A DNA stretch of 64,000 nt, from contig RXJD01000063.1 in assembly GCA_003987775.1 (NCBI GenBank), positions 1-64,000 on the forward strand. The letters are read 5' to 3'. A program made the translations under genes and the position numbers. Below are positions 36,417-46,458 of the stretch, piece after piece; position 1 is the first letter of the stretch; the number at the start of each line of letters is the position of its first letter. The DNA comes from Mycobacterium sp. (GTDB taxonomy: Bacteria; Actinomycetota; Actinomycetes; Mycobacteriales; Mycobacteriaceae). The notes below the pieces were generated by a model. The model was not told where the DNA came from. It saw only the letters and a program-made list of their open reading frames with translations, and ran no database searches.

Positions 36417-37223
36417 ATGCCCGCAACCTATGACGACTTCCCCAGCCTGCGCTGCGAACCCGGCGACAACGGAATCCTCAACCTGGTGCTCGACGCCCCC
36501 GGGCTGAACTCGGTCGGACCACAGATGCACCGCGACCTCGCCGACGTCTGGCCGGTGATCAACCGCGATCCCAACGTCAACGTCGTCCTGGTCCGAGGCG
36601 AAGGCAAGGCGTTCTCCTCCGGCGGCAGCTTCGACCTGATCGACGAGACGATCGGTGACTACGAGGGCCGGATCCGCATCATGCGTGAGGCCCGCGACCT
36701 GGTGCTCAACCTGGTCAACTTCGACAAGCCGGTGGTGTCGGCGATCAGGGGCCCCGCCGTCGGCGCCGGCCTGGTGGTGGCGCTGCTGGCCGACATCTCG
36801 GTGGCGGGGCGGACGGCGAAGATCATCGACGGGCACACCAAGCTGGGCGTGGCCGCCGGGGACCATGCGGCGATCTGCTGGCCGCTGCTGGTCGGCATGG
36901 CCAAGGCCAAGTACTACCTGCTGACCTGCGAGACGCTTTCCGGCGAAGAGGCCGAACGGATCGGCCTGGTGTCGACCTGCGTCGATGACGACGACGTGCT
37001 GGCCACCGCCACCAAGCTGGCGGAAAATCTGGCCGCCGGCGCGCAGCAGGCGATCCGCTGGACCAAGCACAGCCTCAACCACTGGTATCGCATGTTCGCC
37101 CCGGCCTTCGAGACCTCACTCGGCCTGGAATTCATCGGCTTCAGCGGCCCTGACGTGCAGGAAGGGCTGGCCGCGCACCGCGAGAAGCGCCCGGCCCGGT
37201 TTGACAGCCGTCCGTCGAGCTGA
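36417..37223 (+). CDS. echA15: Enoyl-CoA hydratase/isomerase EchA15
   Basis: The 268-residue crotonase-fold protein has the oxyanion-hole segment [13 protein letters not shown] near residue 66 and [17 protein letters not shown] near 115. The positions usually occupied by two catalytic Glu are partly changed ([11 protein letters not shown]), so it may be an isomerase or a different crotonase rather than a classical hydratase. ATG 36417 follows TAACAT (36403-36408) by eight bases, a possible leaderless start. Position matches Rv2679. Confidence 0.88.
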   Translation: MPATYDDFPSLRCEPGDNGILNLVLDAPGLNSVGPQMHRDLADVWPVINRDPNVNVVLVRGEGKAFSSGGSFDLIDETIGDYEGRIRIMREARDLVLNLVNFDKPVVSAIRGPAVGAGLVVALLADISVAGRTAKIIDGHTKLGVAAGDHAAICWPLLVGMAKAKYYLLTCETLSGEEAERIGLVSTCVDDDDVLATATKLAENLAAGAQQAIRWTKHSLNHWYRMFAPAFETSLGLEFIGFSGPDVQEGLAAHREKRPARFDSRPSS

Positions 37224-37266
37224 GCCCAATTCGGCGCGCCTGTGCGCGCGTGTCGACCGATGGGTC

Positions 37267-37272
37267 TACCGT
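37267..37272 (+). promoter_or_regulatory. -10 box of a leaderless promoter
   Basis: TACCGT, eight bases before ATG 37281, with no ribosome site between. No -35 is evident. Confidence 0.35.
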
Positions 37273-37280
37273 CGAAATTC

Positions 37281-37865
37281 ATGACATCAGCGGTCGAACC
37301 CGAGCCATTCCGCGAAGCGGTCGCGGCGATGAACGGTGTCACCGTGCGGCCCGAGATCGAGCTGGGCCCGATTCGCCCACCCCAGCGCCTGGCGCCGTTC
37401 AGCTATGCGCTGGGCGCCGAGGTCAAGCACCCGGACCTGGAAATCGTTCCCGAGCGATCCGAAGGTGACGCGTTCGGCCGGCTCATCCTGCTGTACGACC
37501 CCGAGGGCTCCGATGCCTGGGACGGCACCATCCGCCTGGTCGCCTACATCCAGGCGGACCTGGACTCCCACGAGGCCATCGATCCCCTGCTGCCGGAAGT
37601 CGCGTGGAGTTGGCTGTCCGAGGCGCTGGACTCGCACACCAAACACATGACCGCGCTGGGCGGGACGGTCACCGCCACCACCTCGGTGCGTTACGGCGAC
37701 ATCTCCGGTCCTCCGCGCGCCCACCAGCTGGAGCTGCGCGCATCGTGGACTGCCACCACCCCGGATGTGGGCAGCCACGTGCAGGCGTTCTGCGACGTTC
37801 TCGAGCACGCCGCGGGTCTGCCGCCGGCCGGTGTCACCGACCTGAGTTCACGGTCACGCGCCTGA
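37281..37865 (+). CDS. DUF3000 protein (Rv2680-like)
   Basis: ATG 37281; 194 residues. This actinobacterial family of unknown function is recognisable from the segment PPQRLAPFSYALGAEV, then LYDPEGSDAWDGTIRLVAYIQAD, and WSWLSEAL...GGTVTATTSVRYGDI. It has no membrane segment. It abuts the RNase D-like gene with one base between stop and start, so the two are cotranscribed; an RNA-related role is possible but not shown. Confidence 0.87.
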   Translation: MTSAVEPEPFREAVAAMNGVTVRPEIELGPIRPPQRLAPFSYALGAEVKHPDLEIVPERSEGDAFGRLILLYDPEGSDAWDGTIRLVAYIQADLDSHEAIDPLLPEVAWSWLSEALDSHTKHMTALGGTVTATTSVRYGDISGPPRAHQLELRASWTATTPDVGSHVQAFCDVLEHAAGLPPAGVTDLSSRSRA

Positions 37866-37866
37866 C

Positions 37867-39174
37867 ATGTGCCCCGACCCGTCTCCGGCGGAGACCGATC
37901 CGCCGGGCAGCACGGAGCCCGAAGTTCCGCTGCTCTTGCACCCGGCCGACGGCATGCCGAATCTGTCCGTCTACGCCAGCGACATCGCCGCGGCCGCCGA
38001 ACAGCTCGACCGGGGCCACGGCCCGTTCGCCGTGGATGCCGAACGGGCCTCGGGGTTCCGCTATTCCAACCGCGCCTATCTGATCCAGATTCGCCGGTCC
38101 GGCGCCGGCACCGTGCTGATCGACCCGGTCAGTCACGGCGGTGATCCGCTGGACGTCCTGCAACCGGTGGCCGAGGTGCTCGGCCAAGACGAATGGATTC
38201 TGCACTCCGCCGACCAGGACCTGCCCTGCCTGGCCGAGGTCGGCATGCGTCCGCCGGCGCTGTATGACACCGAACTGGCCGGCCGCCTGGCCGGATTCGA
38301 TCGGGTCAACCTGGCGACCATGGTCGAACGGTTACTGGGCCAGGGCCTGGCCAAAGGACACGGCGCCGCCGACTGGTCCAAACGCCCGCTGCCGTCGGCC
38401 TGGCTCAACTACGCCGCACTGGACGTGGAACTGCTCATCGAGTTACGCCACGCGATCGCTCAGGTGCTCGCCGAGCAAGGCAAAACCGATTGGGCCGCAC
38501 AGGAATTCGAACATCTGCGGACATCCGAGGAGCGGCTGTCCGCCGCGCCCACCCGGCGTGACCGCTGGCGCCGCACCTCGGGCATCCACAAGGTGCACGA
38601 TCGCCGGGCGCTGGCCGCGGTCCGCGAGTTGTGGACCACCCGCGACCGGATCGCGCAGCGGCGTGACATCGCGCCGCGCCGGATCCTGCCGGATTCGGCC
38701 ATCATCGACGCCGCGTTGGCCGACCCGAAGTCCGTCGACGAACTGGTGGCGTTACCGGTGTTCGGTGGACGCAATCAGCGCCGCAGTGCGCCGATGTGGT
38801 TGGCGGCGTTGGAGGCGGCCCGGCAGAATCACGATCTGCCGGACGTCGCGGAGCAGTCCGCCGGACCGCCACCGCCCGCGCGGTGGAGCCGCCGCAAGCC
38901 TGACGCCGCCGCGCGACTGGAAGTCGCCCGCGCAGCGCTGGCCGGATTGTCGGAGCGGGTGAGTATCCCGACCGAGAACCTGGTCTCGCCGGACCTCGTG
39001 CGCCGGCTGTGCTGGGACTGGGAGAGCCTCGCCGCGGCGGGCGACGACGCCGTCGCCGTTGCCGACGAGTACCTGCACGCCGGGCAGGCGCGGCCCTGGC
39101 AGCGCGAGCTCGTCGTCCCCGTGCTGGCCGCTGCGGTGACGCGGGCCCCGCAGGCCGGCTCCGGAGCCGACTAG
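37867..39174 (+). CDS. rnd: Ribonuclease D-like 3'-5' exonuclease with HRDC domain
   Basis: The 435-residue protein has the DEDD exonuclease motifs: [13 protein letters not shown] (Asp/Glu), [11 protein letters not shown] (Asp) and [16 protein letters not shown] (Asp with Tyr upstream). One HRDC domain follows at about 235-315 ([14 protein letters not shown]...ILPDSAII), with a second HRDC-like part after it. It trims the 3' ends of structured RNA. It starts one base after the DUF3000 gene and overlaps the convergent dxs by four bases. It corresponds to Rv2681. Confidence 0.9.
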   Translation: MCPDPSPAETDPPGSTEPEVPLLLHPADGMPNLSVYASDIAAAAEQLDRGHGPFAVDAERASGFRYSNRAYLIQIRRSGAGTVLIDPVSHGGDPLDVLQPVAEVLGQDEWILHSADQDLPCLAEVGMRPPALYDTELAGRLAGFDRVNLATMVERLLGQGLAKGHGAADWSKRPLPSAWLNYAALDVELLIELRHAIAQVLAEQGKTDWAAQEFEHLRTSEERLSAAPTRRDRWRRTSGIHKVHDRRALAAVRELWTTRDRIAQRRDIAPRRILPDSAIIDAALADPKSVDELVALPVFGGRNQRRSAPMWLAALEAARQNHDLPDVAEQSAGPPPPARWSRRKPDAAARLEVARAALAGLSERVSIPTENLVSPDLVRRLCWDWESLAAAGDDAVAVADEYLHAGQARPWQRELVVPVLAAAVTRAPQAGSGAD

Positions 39175-41087
39175 TCCAGCTGCTCGCTGATCGCGGACTG
39201 TTCGACCGGCGAAGTGCCCAGTGCGGCAACCCAACCCGTGATGCGCCGGGCTACGTCCTGGTCGGTGAGTCCCAGGTCGGCCAGCACCTCGCCGCGCGAC
39301 GCGTGGTCGTAGAACTCCTGCGGCAGGCCGACATCGCGGCACGGGATATCGATATCCGCGGCACGCAGCGCCGCCGACACCGCCGAACCGACGCCGCCGG
39401 CCACTCCGTTGTCCTCCAGCGTGACCAGCAGCTTGTGCTGAGAGGCCATGTCGCGCAGCACGTCGGGAACCGGCAACACCCAGCGCGGGTCGATCACCGT
39501 CACACCGATCCCCTGGTCGAGCAAGCGCTTGGCTACGGCGAGCGCCATCGACGCGAACGCACCGACCGCCACCAGCAGCACGTCGGTGTTCAGGCCGTCC
39601 GCCGGCACCGCCAGCACGTCCACCCCGTCGCGCCGTTCGAGGGCCGGAATGTCTTCGCCCACATCACCTTTGGGGAAACGCAGGGCCGTCGGCCCGTCAC
39701 TGACGTCGAGCGCCTCGCCGAGTTCCTCCCGCAACCGGGTGGCGTCGCGCGGGGCGGCCACCCGCATGCCCGGCACCACACCCAGAATCGACAGGTCCCA
39801 CATGCCGTTGTGGCTGGGGCCGTCGTTGCCGGTGACGCCGGCGCGGTCGAGGACCATGGTGACCGGCAGTTTGTGCAGCGCCACATCCATCATGATCTGG
39901 TCGAACGCCCGATTCAGGAACGTCGAATAGATCGCGACGACCGGGTGCATGCCGCCCATGGCCAGCCCGGCCGCCGACGTCATCGCGTGCTGCTCAGCGA
40001 TGCCGACGTCGAACAACCGGTCCGGGAACGCTTCCCCGAAGGCCGACAGGCCGGTCGGCCCGGGCATCGCCGCGGTGATGGCCACGATGTCGCGGCGCTT
40101 GCGGCCCACATCGATCAGTGCTTCGGCGAACGTCGACGTCCAACCCGGGCCCGCCACCTTGGTCGCCACCCCGGTGACGGGGTCGATCGGCACGGTGGAG
40201 TGCATCTGCTCGGCCACGTCGGCCTCGGCCGGGCCGTACCCCATGCCCTTGCGTGTGACGACGTGCACGATCACCGGGGCGCCGAAACCGCGGGCGCTGC
40301 GCAGCGCCACTTCTACCGCCCGCTCGTCGTGACCGTCGACCGGGCCGACGTATTTCAGGCCGAGATCGGTGAACAGCAGCTGCGGGGACAGCGAGTCCTT
40401 GATGCCGGCCTTCACGCTGTGCATGAAGTGGTAGGCCACGTCACCGACCACCGGCACCGCCTGCATCGCGTTGCGTCCGCGCTCGAGCAACCGCTCGTAG
40501 GCCGGCTGCAACCGCAGGGTGGCCAGGTGATCGGCCACGCCCCCGATCGTCGGCGCGTAGCTGCGCCCGTTGTCGTTGACGACGATGATCACCGGACGGC
40601 GGGAACCGGCGATGTTGTTCAGCGCCTCCCAGCACATGCCGCCGGTGAGCGCGCCGTCGCCGACCACCGCCACCACGTGCCGGTTGCGGTGTCCGGTGAG
40701 TTCGAAGGCCTTGGCCAGGCCGTCGGCGTACGACAGCGCCGCGCTGGCATGGCTGGATTCGACCCAGTCGTGTTCGCTCTCGGACCGGGACGGATATCCC
40801 GACAGGCCGCCCTTCTTGCGCAGGGTCTCGAAGTCCTGGGCGCGGCCGGTCAGCATCTTGTGGACGTAGGCCTGGTGGCCGGTGTCGAAGATGATCGGGT
40901 CGTGCGGTGAATCGAACACCCGGTGCAACGCGAGGGTCAGTTCGACGACACCGAGGTTGGGGCCAAGGTGTCCTCCGGTGGCAGCAACCTTGTGGATCAG
41001 AAACTCGCGGATCTCTTGGGCCAAGTCCCGGAGTTGCTGTTGCGAAAGGTGCTGCAGATCGGCGGGCCCGCGGATCTGTTCCAGCAT
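39171..41087 (-). CDS. dxs: 1-deoxy-D-xylulose-5-phosphate synthase
   Basis: The 638-residue thiamin-diphosphate enzyme makes DXP from pyruvate and glyceraldehyde-3-phosphate, the first step of the MEP isoprenoid pathway. Visible features are [13 protein letters not shown] near residue 40, the ThDP/metal motif [17 protein letters not shown] near 151, the transketolase Pyr domain ([14 protein letters not shown], then [10 protein letters not shown] with the catalytic Glu near 370) and a C-terminal transketolase domain. Length is normal. It corresponds to Rv2682c. Confidence 0.96.
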   Translation of the reverse strand: MLEQIRGPADLQHLSQQQLRDLAQEIREFLIHKVAATGGHLGPNLGVVELTLALHRVFDSPHDPIIFDTGHQAYVHKMLTGRAQDFETLRKKGGLSGYPSRSESEHDWVESSHASAALSYADGLAKAFELTGHRNRHVVAVVGDGALTGGMCWEALNNIAGSRRPVIIVVNDNGRSYAPTIGGVADHLATLRLQPAYERLLERGRNAMQAVPVVGDVAYHFMHSVKAGIKDSLSPQLLFTDLGLKYVGPVDGHDERAVEVALRSARGFGAPVIVHVVTRKGMGYGPAEADVAEQMHSTVPIDPVTGVATKVAGPGWTSTFAEALIDVGRKRRDIVAITAAMPGPTGLSAFGEAFPDRLFDVGIAEQHAMTSAAGLAMGGMHPVVAIYSTFLNRAFDQIMMDVALHKLPVTMVLDRAGVTGNDGPSHNGMWDLSILGVVPGMRVAAPRDATRLREELGEALDVSDGPTALRFPKGDVGEDIPALERRDGVDVLAVPADGLNTDVLLVAVGAFASMALAVAKRLLDQGIGVTVIDPRWVLPVPDVLRDMASQHKLLVTLEDNGVAGGVGSAVSAALRAADIDIPCRDVGLPQEFYDHASRGEVLADLGLTDQDVARRITGWVAALGTSPVEQSAISEQLD

Positions 41088-41136
41088 CTGGCCAGTCTAC
41101 GCAGCGCGCGCAACCGGAGCAGGGTGAGCGGCCGGT

Positions 41137-42600
41137 CTAGGCGGCACCGAACAGTTCGGCGAGCGTGTCGTGCAATTCGGGATCTGCCAGGACGACGACC
41201 TCGTCGCCGGCCTGCAGTTCGGTATCGCCGCGCACCGGCACCAGGCCGGTGGTGCGCACGACGATGCTCACCCAAATGTCGCCGACCTGGTCACTGAGCC
41301 CCTCGACGGTGCATCCCTGGGCTGTGGAGCCCGGAGCGACGGTGAAGCGGTGGACTCCGTGCGGCTCGTCCGCGAGCCGGACACCGATCTCCCAGGGCTG
41401 CGTCTCAACCGTCCGCATCGGCAACCGCAACAGCCTCGCGACTCCGGGCACCGCGCTGCCCTGCACCAGTACCGAGAAGATGACGACGACGACAACGATG
41501 CCGTACAGCCGCTCGGCTTCGGGGATGTGCGCGGCGCGCAGGAATTCCCCGAGCAGGATCGGCACCGCACCCTTGAGGCCGGCGAACAGGATGAAACTGC
41601 GTTCGTTGCGCTCCAATCGCACCGGCACCAGGCACGCGCCCACCGCCAGCGGCCGGATCAACGCGGTCAGGCCCACACCCAGCACCAGCCCGGGGATCCA
41701 CACGTCCGGGTGGGTGAGTACCCGGAGGTCGACGGTCAGCCCCAGCACCGTGAAGGCGATGATCTCGGCCATTCCCGCCAGTGCAGCATGGAACCGCTTG
41801 ATCTCGGGCTTGTACGGGGCGCGCGCGTCTCCGATCACGATGCCCGCGACGAACACCGCAAGGAATCCCGATCCGTGGGCCAGTGTGGCGATGCCGTACA
41901 GCATCAGCGCGCACGCCAGGGTTCGCAGCGGGTAGAGACCTTCGCTGGGCAGGGCGACGCGGCGCATGAAGACGAGCAGGGCGCGCCCGCCGATGAGGCC
42001 GACGGCCCCGCCGACTGCCATCTGAAGGACGAACTGGGTTCCCACGCCGGCGAAGCCCGCGGCGCTGAGGCCACCGGCGGCGATCAGGCTCGCCATCAGG
42101 GAGATGCCCACCGGGTCGTTCGCGCCGGACTCGCCTTCCAGGATGGTGCTGCTGCGACCGGAGATCTCGCGCTTGCCCAACACCGAGAAGACCACGGCCG
42201 GATCAGTGGGCGCCACCGCGGTAGCCACCAGAACCGCGGCGTACCAATCGATTCCACACGCGTAATGCAGCATCAGCGTCGCCCCGGCCGCGGTGAGCGC
42301 GGTCCCGAGGACGCCGACCGACAGAATCGGGGCCGTCGCCGCGCGGAAGCGCGCGGGGCCGATATGCATGCCGCCGTCGAACAGCACCAACACCAGCGCG
42401 ATGGTCAGCACCCGCTCCACGGTCCGCTCAGCCGGCGGCTGCACCACCGGCACCGCGTGTACCGTCACCGCTGCGCCCACCAGAACGAGCAGGGGCACCG
42501 GAATTTTCACCCGCTCGGTCAGACGGTTCGCCAGCACAGCGATCAATCCGACGCCACTGGAGAACAAGACGATCAGTGCGTAGCGGGCGCTCTCGTTCAT
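41137..42600 (-). CDS. CPA1-type cation/proton antiporter with TrkA-C domain
   Basis: The 487-residue protein has about 12-13 TM helices of the Na+(K+)/H+ exchanger type, with the signature ATAVAPTDPAVVFSVL near 130 and EGESGANDPVGI near 155 carrying the ion-binding Asp. A C-terminal RCK_C/TrkA-C-like domain begins near 405 (VAPGSTAQGCTVEGLSDQVGD). It resembles NhaP2/CvrA K+/H+ antiporters. It likely exports K+ or Na+ in exchange for protons, gated by a ligand on the C-terminal domain. It lies 49 bp upstream of dxs on the same strand. Confidence 0.88.
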   Translation of the reverse strand: MNESARYALIVLFSSGVGLIAVLANRLTERVKIPVPLLVLVGAAVTVHAVPVVQPPAERTVERVLTIALVLVLFDGGMHIGPARFRAATAPILSVGVLGTALTAAGATLMLHYACGIDWYAAVLVATAVAPTDPAVVFSVLGKREISGRSSTILEGESGANDPVGISLMASLIAAGGLSAAGFAGVGTQFVLQMAVGGAVGLIGGRALLVFMRRVALPSEGLYPLRTLACALMLYGIATLAHGSGFLAVFVAGIVIGDARAPYKPEIKRFHAALAGMAEIIAFTVLGLTVDLRVLTHPDVWIPGLVLGVGLTALIRPLAVGACLVPVRLERNERSFILFAGLKGAVPILLGEFLRAAHIPEAERLYGIVVVVVIFSVLVQGSAVPGVARLLRLPMRTVETQPWEIGVRLADEPHGVHRFTVAPGSTAQGCTVEGLSDQVGDIWVSIVVRTTGLVPVRGDTELQAGDEVVVLADPELHDTLAELFGAA

Positions 42601-42905
42601 TGGAGCCGCCTCTGACCCTCACAATTCACAGCCGGTACGTTAGCGGCGACGTGCTGCGGCCGTCGGGCAGCGGAACCTTCGGTGTTAAGGCGCCGGCCGG
42701 TCGCACATTCCGACACCAGCGCTCCGTGGATGCGGCCAACACTGATCACCCGCACGGACCGTTCTTCGGTGGTAGGCACCTACGCCTTTCGATCGGTCGA
42801 CAGAAGCGTCGCCGACCAGACTTCCCGGCACACCGCGACGGAGTATATCAGCGGGCTGCGGTAGCACCGTTTGCTTGAACTTCGATCACAGCCGCGGACT
42901 GCGGG
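42601..42905. other. Intergenic boundary of the toxin cassette
   Basis: This is about 300 bp between the antiporter and EspG-like gene starts. It has no supported gene and no repeat of note, and presumably holds the two divergent promoters. It marks the left edge of the accessory insertion. Confidence 0.4.
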
Positions 42906-43910
42906 ATGTGGCGCACCGATCCCGTGCCACTGCTGCCGCAATGTGCCTACTGCCGAATATTCTGTCGCACAGTGTCATTCACGCGCTTGTCGGGATTAGA
43001 CGGCCCGACCCGCCGATTCGCCAAGTGCTCTCAGGTCAACCTACAGATCGACGATCGCGGCAGAGCCCTGCGTCGGGACAGTATCGTTCTGCTGGTGGCC
43101 ACGCAGACGGTTTCCCTGAAACGTGTTGGCAGCGTTGCGTTGAACGACCTGATCGGTATGTGCGCCGAGTCTGGCGACGGTGTGCCGTACCCGCTGTGGC
43201 GCACGGAAAGGGAGCCGTACTGGGGCGAGCTCGAACAGGCGACGGTGCCCTTCACCGCGCGAATGGATGCCGACTTCCGGCACCTTCGTCAATGGGCGGA
43301 GACGTACAAGGAAGCTGACATCTGGGTTGAGTGCCGGCTCAAGCCGTTCGCGCCCGCGATTCCCCCTGTCCGGCTGGTTGCCCACCGAGCAGGTGAAGCC
43401 GGCTTTGTCGCGGTACAGCGTCCGACCGCTGAAGTCGTTGACGTGTACAGCCTTTCGCCGTTGGATATTGGAGCGGCGATCGCAGGTTTGACCGGGCTCA
43501 CCCAGCCGGGGCGACGTTCGGCCATCTGCATACCAGGCTTTCTGGAGAACTTCTGCGACAACGATGCCGACCGCGGGCCGGTAGGCAATTCAGAAGACGA
43601 ACTCGATGGCGATGTCAATGTCAATGTCCGCGATCGGCCGAACGTGCCAGGCACCACCACAATTTCCGACTTCGACGACGTGACGCTGATGGCAACCGTG
43701 CAGTCCCGTGCTGAACCTTCGGCGGTCCGCGGGGTGGACTGGGCGCGCGGCGTTGTGGTCTTGGTGCGGATCACGGGAGACGGAGACTATGTGTACACAC
43801 CGGATCGCAGCCGGGCAGTACCCGTGACGGCACAAAGCCTGCGGGCTCGAATCGACGATCTCATCGCTGCCGATGTGGCAATCCTTCGACGACGCCGCGG
43901 CCTTACCTGA
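42906..43910 (+). CDS. EspG-like type VII secretion-associated protein
   Basis: The frame gives 334 residues; the start is uncertain (ATG 42906, or GTG 42972 which removes 22 Cys-rich residues). The middle and C-terminal parts follow the EspG pattern: a strand ending in a receptor-like segment (VRLVAHRAGEAGFVAVQRPTAEVVDVYSLSPLDIGAAIAGLTGL), an insert rich in Asn/Asp, then MATVQSRAEPS...GVVVLVRITGDGDYVYTPDRSRAVPVTAQSLRARIDDLI. EspG proteins are cytosolic chaperones for ESX substrates. It converges on the toxin cassette with 26 bp between stops, which supports a secretion link. The family call is moderate. Confidence 0.6.
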   Translation: MWRTDPVPLLPQCAYCRIFCRTVSFTRLSGLDGPTRRFAKCSQVNLQIDDRGRALRRDSIVLLVATQTVSLKRVGSVALNDLIGMCAESGDGVPYPLWRTEREPYWGELEQATVPFTARMDADFRHLRQWAETYKEADIWVECRLKPFAPAIPPVRLVAHRAGEAGFVAVQRPTAEVVDVYSLSPLDIGAAIAGLTGLTQPGRRSAICIPGFLENFCDNDADRGPVGNSEDELDGDVNVNVRDRPNVPGTTTISDFDDVTLMATVQSRAEPSAVRGVDWARGVVVLVRITGDGDYVYTPDRSRAVPVTAQSLRARIDDLIAADVAILRRRRGLT

Positions 43911-43936
43911 GGCAGTTCGCTCACTGCTGAGGCTAT

Positions 43937-44581
43937 TTACTTGCCAACTTTCGCCAGGGTCCGCTTCGCCTGCAGTCGCACTTCGCTGTCAGAGTCCTCG
44001 AGAAGTGGCTCGATGTGCGGACGCAGGGACGCCGGTAGATGCTTGATGACCCGCAGCGACCGCAGGATGTACGGCCGGACCGACGGGTCGTCGAGTTCAC
44101 TGAGGGCCACCGACAACCCATCGTCGGGGTCGGCGCGCAGCAACCACTCGAAGATCTGTGCTCGTCCGTAGCCCAACGTGCGGTCGACCGCCAATCGGCG
44201 CATCCGCGGGTAGTCGGTCGGCGCCGCGAGATACTTCAGTGCAGTCCCGATCGTTGCCAGGATGATCGGGGGGGCGGGTGGCTGCAGATAGAAGCTGTCG
44301 AACAAGAGTGGCACTGCTTCGGTGCCCATCGCGTCGATCGTGGTCAACGACCGGTAGAGAGCTTCTCGGAAATCGTGCAGCTCGGCTGGAGTAGTAAGCC
44401 CGCTTTTTGCCTCGACGTTCTGGAGCCAGTCGATCAGGACGGGTAGCAACTCCGGATACCGTTTGTCGGTATTGATGAGATCTGTGATGGTGCGAAACGG
44501 CAGTCCTGCCTTTTTGGCAGCTTTAGCAATGTCGTGACTGAGCCGTTCATGCGCCCGTATCCATTGCGCTGGTGCAGGCAT
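43937..44581 (-). CDS. HEAT-repeat protein, probable immunity to the adjacent toxin
   Basis: The 214-residue all-helical protein has HEAT-like repeats in its second half (YILRSLRVIKHLPASLRPHIEPLLEDSDSEVRLQAKRTLAKV). Its ATG overlaps the toxin stop (TAATG), the usual place and coupling for an immunity gene. HEAT/Armadillo immunity proteins are known in polymorphic toxin systems. There is no signal peptide, so it would neutralise the nuclease in the cytoplasm. Function is inferred from position and fold. Confidence 0.7.
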   Translation of the reverse strand: MPAPAQWIRAHERLSHDIAKAAKKAGLPFRTITDLINTDKRYPELLPVLIDWLQNVEAKSGLTTPAELHDFREALYRSLTTIDAMGTEAVPLLFDSFYLQPPAPPIILATIGTALKYLAAPTDYPRMRRLAVDRTLGYGRAQIFEWLLRADPDDGLSVALSELDDPSVRPYILRSLRVIKHLPASLRPHIEPLLEDSDSEVRLQAKRTLAKVGK

Positions 44582-45870
44582 TAGTTCAACGCCATTCTGA
44601 TAATGCGCAGTTGACCACTGTTGACCAGCTGCTGAAGGGGTCCCGAAATTGCGGTACGCGTATCGACCACCAAAGTCATGGTATAGCCTCTTTGACCAGC
44701 ATAAGCCAACATGTCCTCGATTTGTTTCGTTTTACCCACGGAATTTACATTCTTTACTTCGGTGAGTTCTCGGGATATCGGATCGATTCTATCAGGTATT
44801 CTTGTTCGCCCGTTGATAACAATCTCCGTCTTTGGAACATTGGGATCGATCCCGGCTTTCAGCTCACCGATCCGACCTTTGAGGTTGTTTTTCATGCCCT
44901 GCGTCCGGGCACTCTTCAGCTGCATCTGAAGAAATCTGATGAGCTTCTCATTCTGGCTTGACGCGCGAGACCCGGCAAAGAACTCTGATATCTTCTTAAA
45001 CGCCTTCAGTCTCTTGACCGCCTGGATGACGTCTCTGATTTTCATGGCATACCGCGCGATCGTAGCGGCGGCCTTCCCACCTGCTACTGCAGCACCAGCT
45101 CCGAAGGATACGAATGACGAAAGAATGCCTATCGCGGCAGTAACGGCAAGGTCGATCGCAAGTGATTGTAGAATATCGTCAAGTTCGTTGCGTAATTCAG
45201 TGAGATATTCGAAGTGGTTGGCGCATGCATCTCTGAGCGAGTTGGCGAGGCTTGTGTAGTCTTGGACGAGCGAACCAAGTTCCTCCAGATCCTCGACGAT
45301 GATATCGACCTCGTCGCCGTTGAGTTCGTCGAACTTCGATGAAATCGCATTGACCTTGTCGGCGAAGTTCATCGACTGACCTGATCCGAGTCGGGCCCAG
45401 GCGTTCTCTGCTTTTTTCAGTTTCTCCGTATCGCCGTCGGGAACGGGGATGCCGATCTCTTCGAGCAGACCGATGTTCTCCATCAATCCGTCGCTGCTAC
45501 CACCGCTGGCTCGCGGAATGTTGACGCACGAGGCGAGAAGCTCGCCGGGATCGGCGGGCGGGGGCATCGGGGCGCCACCGTTGATATTCGAATCGGCCTC
45601 CGCGCCGGCGTGATTTATACCCGCTTGACGCAGCACGCGACCGTAGTTTTGCACCGCGGCCGCAAGATCGCGGCCGAACATTTCGATCCGACTGGCTTGC
45701 TCGTCGTAGGCCTCGCCGAATTCTTTGCCGCGCTCGTCCTTCCCCGCCATGCCTTCGGTGCCGGCAAGATCCTCGGCGAGGGTGGCCTGCGCGCGCTGCA
45801 GCGCCTGGGCGACGTCGAAAAGTGCGGTCGCGCCGTCAAAGTAACTCTGGGTGTTGATCCTGTCGACCAC
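44581..45870 (-). CDS. ESX/LXG-type polymorphic toxin with Tox-REase-7-like nuclease tip
   Basis: The 429-residue protein has an N-terminal helical region with WXG100/LXG-like spacing (about 1-100), a polar linker with MPPPADPG, a coiled region (about 150-245), a hydrophobic stretch (about 245-285, LAVTAAIGILSSFVSFGAGAA) that could aid membrane passage, and a C-terminal domain (about 330-429). The tip shows GRIGELKAGIDP, RTRIPDRID and LTEVKNVNSVGKT-QIEDMLAYA, which fits the Tox-REase-7 restriction-endonuclease-like toxin domain with catalytic Asp and Glu-x-Lys. It is probably a DNase or RNase delivered by type VII secretion. The tip half is visibly AT-richer than the head. It follows a WXG100 gene by three bases. 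Confidence 0.75.
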   Translation of the reverse strand: MVDRINTQSYFDGATALFDVAQALQRAQATLAEDLAGTEGMAGKDERGKEFGEAYDEQASRIEMFGRDLAAAVQNYGRVLRQAGINHAGAEADSNINGGAPMPPPADPGELLASCVNIPRASGGSSDGLMENIGLLEEIGIPVPDGDTEKLKKAENAWARLGSGQSMNFADKVNAISSKFDELNGDEVDIIVEDLEELGSLVQDYTSLANSLRDACANHFEYLTELRNELDDILQSLAIDLAVTAAIGILSSFVSFGAGAAVAGGKAAATIARYAMKIRDVIQAVKRLKAFKKISEFFAGSRASSQNEKLIRFLQMQLKSARTQGMKNNLKGRIGELKAGIDPNVPKTEIVINGRTRIPDRIDPISRELTEVKNVNSVGKTKQIEDMLAYAGQRGYTMTLVVDTRTAISGPLQQLVNSGQLRIIRMALN

Positions 45871-45873
45871 GAA

Positions 45874-46167
45874 CTACCGCCCGAGCATGGCGCGGTTTGC
45901 CGACTTCGCGGCCGAATAGTTGTCATGTGCTCGCTGAGCCGCAGCCCGCATCTCCGCCATTTCACCGTTGGCACGCGTAATCAGCTCGGACCATTGAGCG
46001 TGCCTGTCCTGGAACGCATCGCCCGTCTGCCCCATGAGTGCCTCCTGGCATGGAGCAGCGACGTCGCTATGCACTGTCTCGATCGCCGTCGTGATATCGC
46101 GCACGAGGCGTTCGATCCTGTCAGTTGTCTCCTGCAGCAGCTTGAGATCGACGGAATACTCGACCAC
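45874..46167 (-). CDS. WXG100-family protein 2
   Basis: The 97-residue helical hairpin protein of ESAT-6 size has a turn region around HAQWSELIT; the W is present although the G of the WxG turn is replaced. It sits 15 bp after the other WXG100 gene and 3 bp before the toxin. Such pairs form heterodimers and act as targeting partners for long ESX/LXG toxins. No Sec signal is present. Confidence 0.72.
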   Translation of the reverse strand: MVEYSVDLKLLQETTDRIERLVRDITTAIETVHSDVAAPCQEALMGQTGDAFQDRHAQWSELITRANGEMAEMRAAAQRAHDNYSAAKSANRAMLGR

Positions 46168-46182
46168 CGGAACCCCCTGCCG

Positions 46183-46458
46183 TCACTCGACCAGGTCTGA
46201 CTCGACGAAGGCGGCAGTGCTGCGGCTGACGTGCTCGCCGAGGCGATCAAGCTCCGCGGCCATCGACTGCAGTAACGGCAAAAGCTCGCGCCAAGCATCC
46301 GAATAGGCCATCGCGGCATCGCCTTTCCAGGTAGCCACGAGGTCTTCGACATCCTGGTCGACGGACCTGAGGTACGCGGTCACCGCCTCCGACTGTTCGC
46401 GCGCAACGGCGCCCGCATGCAGTGCTGCACCCGGATCGACGAACAGGGGCCTGCTCAT
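46183..46458 (-). CDS. WXG100-family protein 1
   Basis: The 91-residue protein has a clear WXG-like turn (VATWKGDAAMAYSDAW near residue 42) between two amphipathic helices, the ESAT-6 fold. Its ATG overlaps the stop of the upstream gene (TGATG). It probably pairs with the next WXG100 protein or with the toxin N-terminus for type VII export. Confidence 0.78.
   Translation of the reverse strand: MSRPLFVDPGAALHAGAVAREQSEAVTAYLRSVDQDVEDLVATWKGDAAMAYSDAWRELLPLLQSMAAELDRLGEHVSRSTAAFVESDLVE

Noticed and set aside
39009..40910. 633-codon plus-strand open frame
   Set aside because: Antisense to dxs, which is certain; the His/Arg/Gly-rich translation has no domain.
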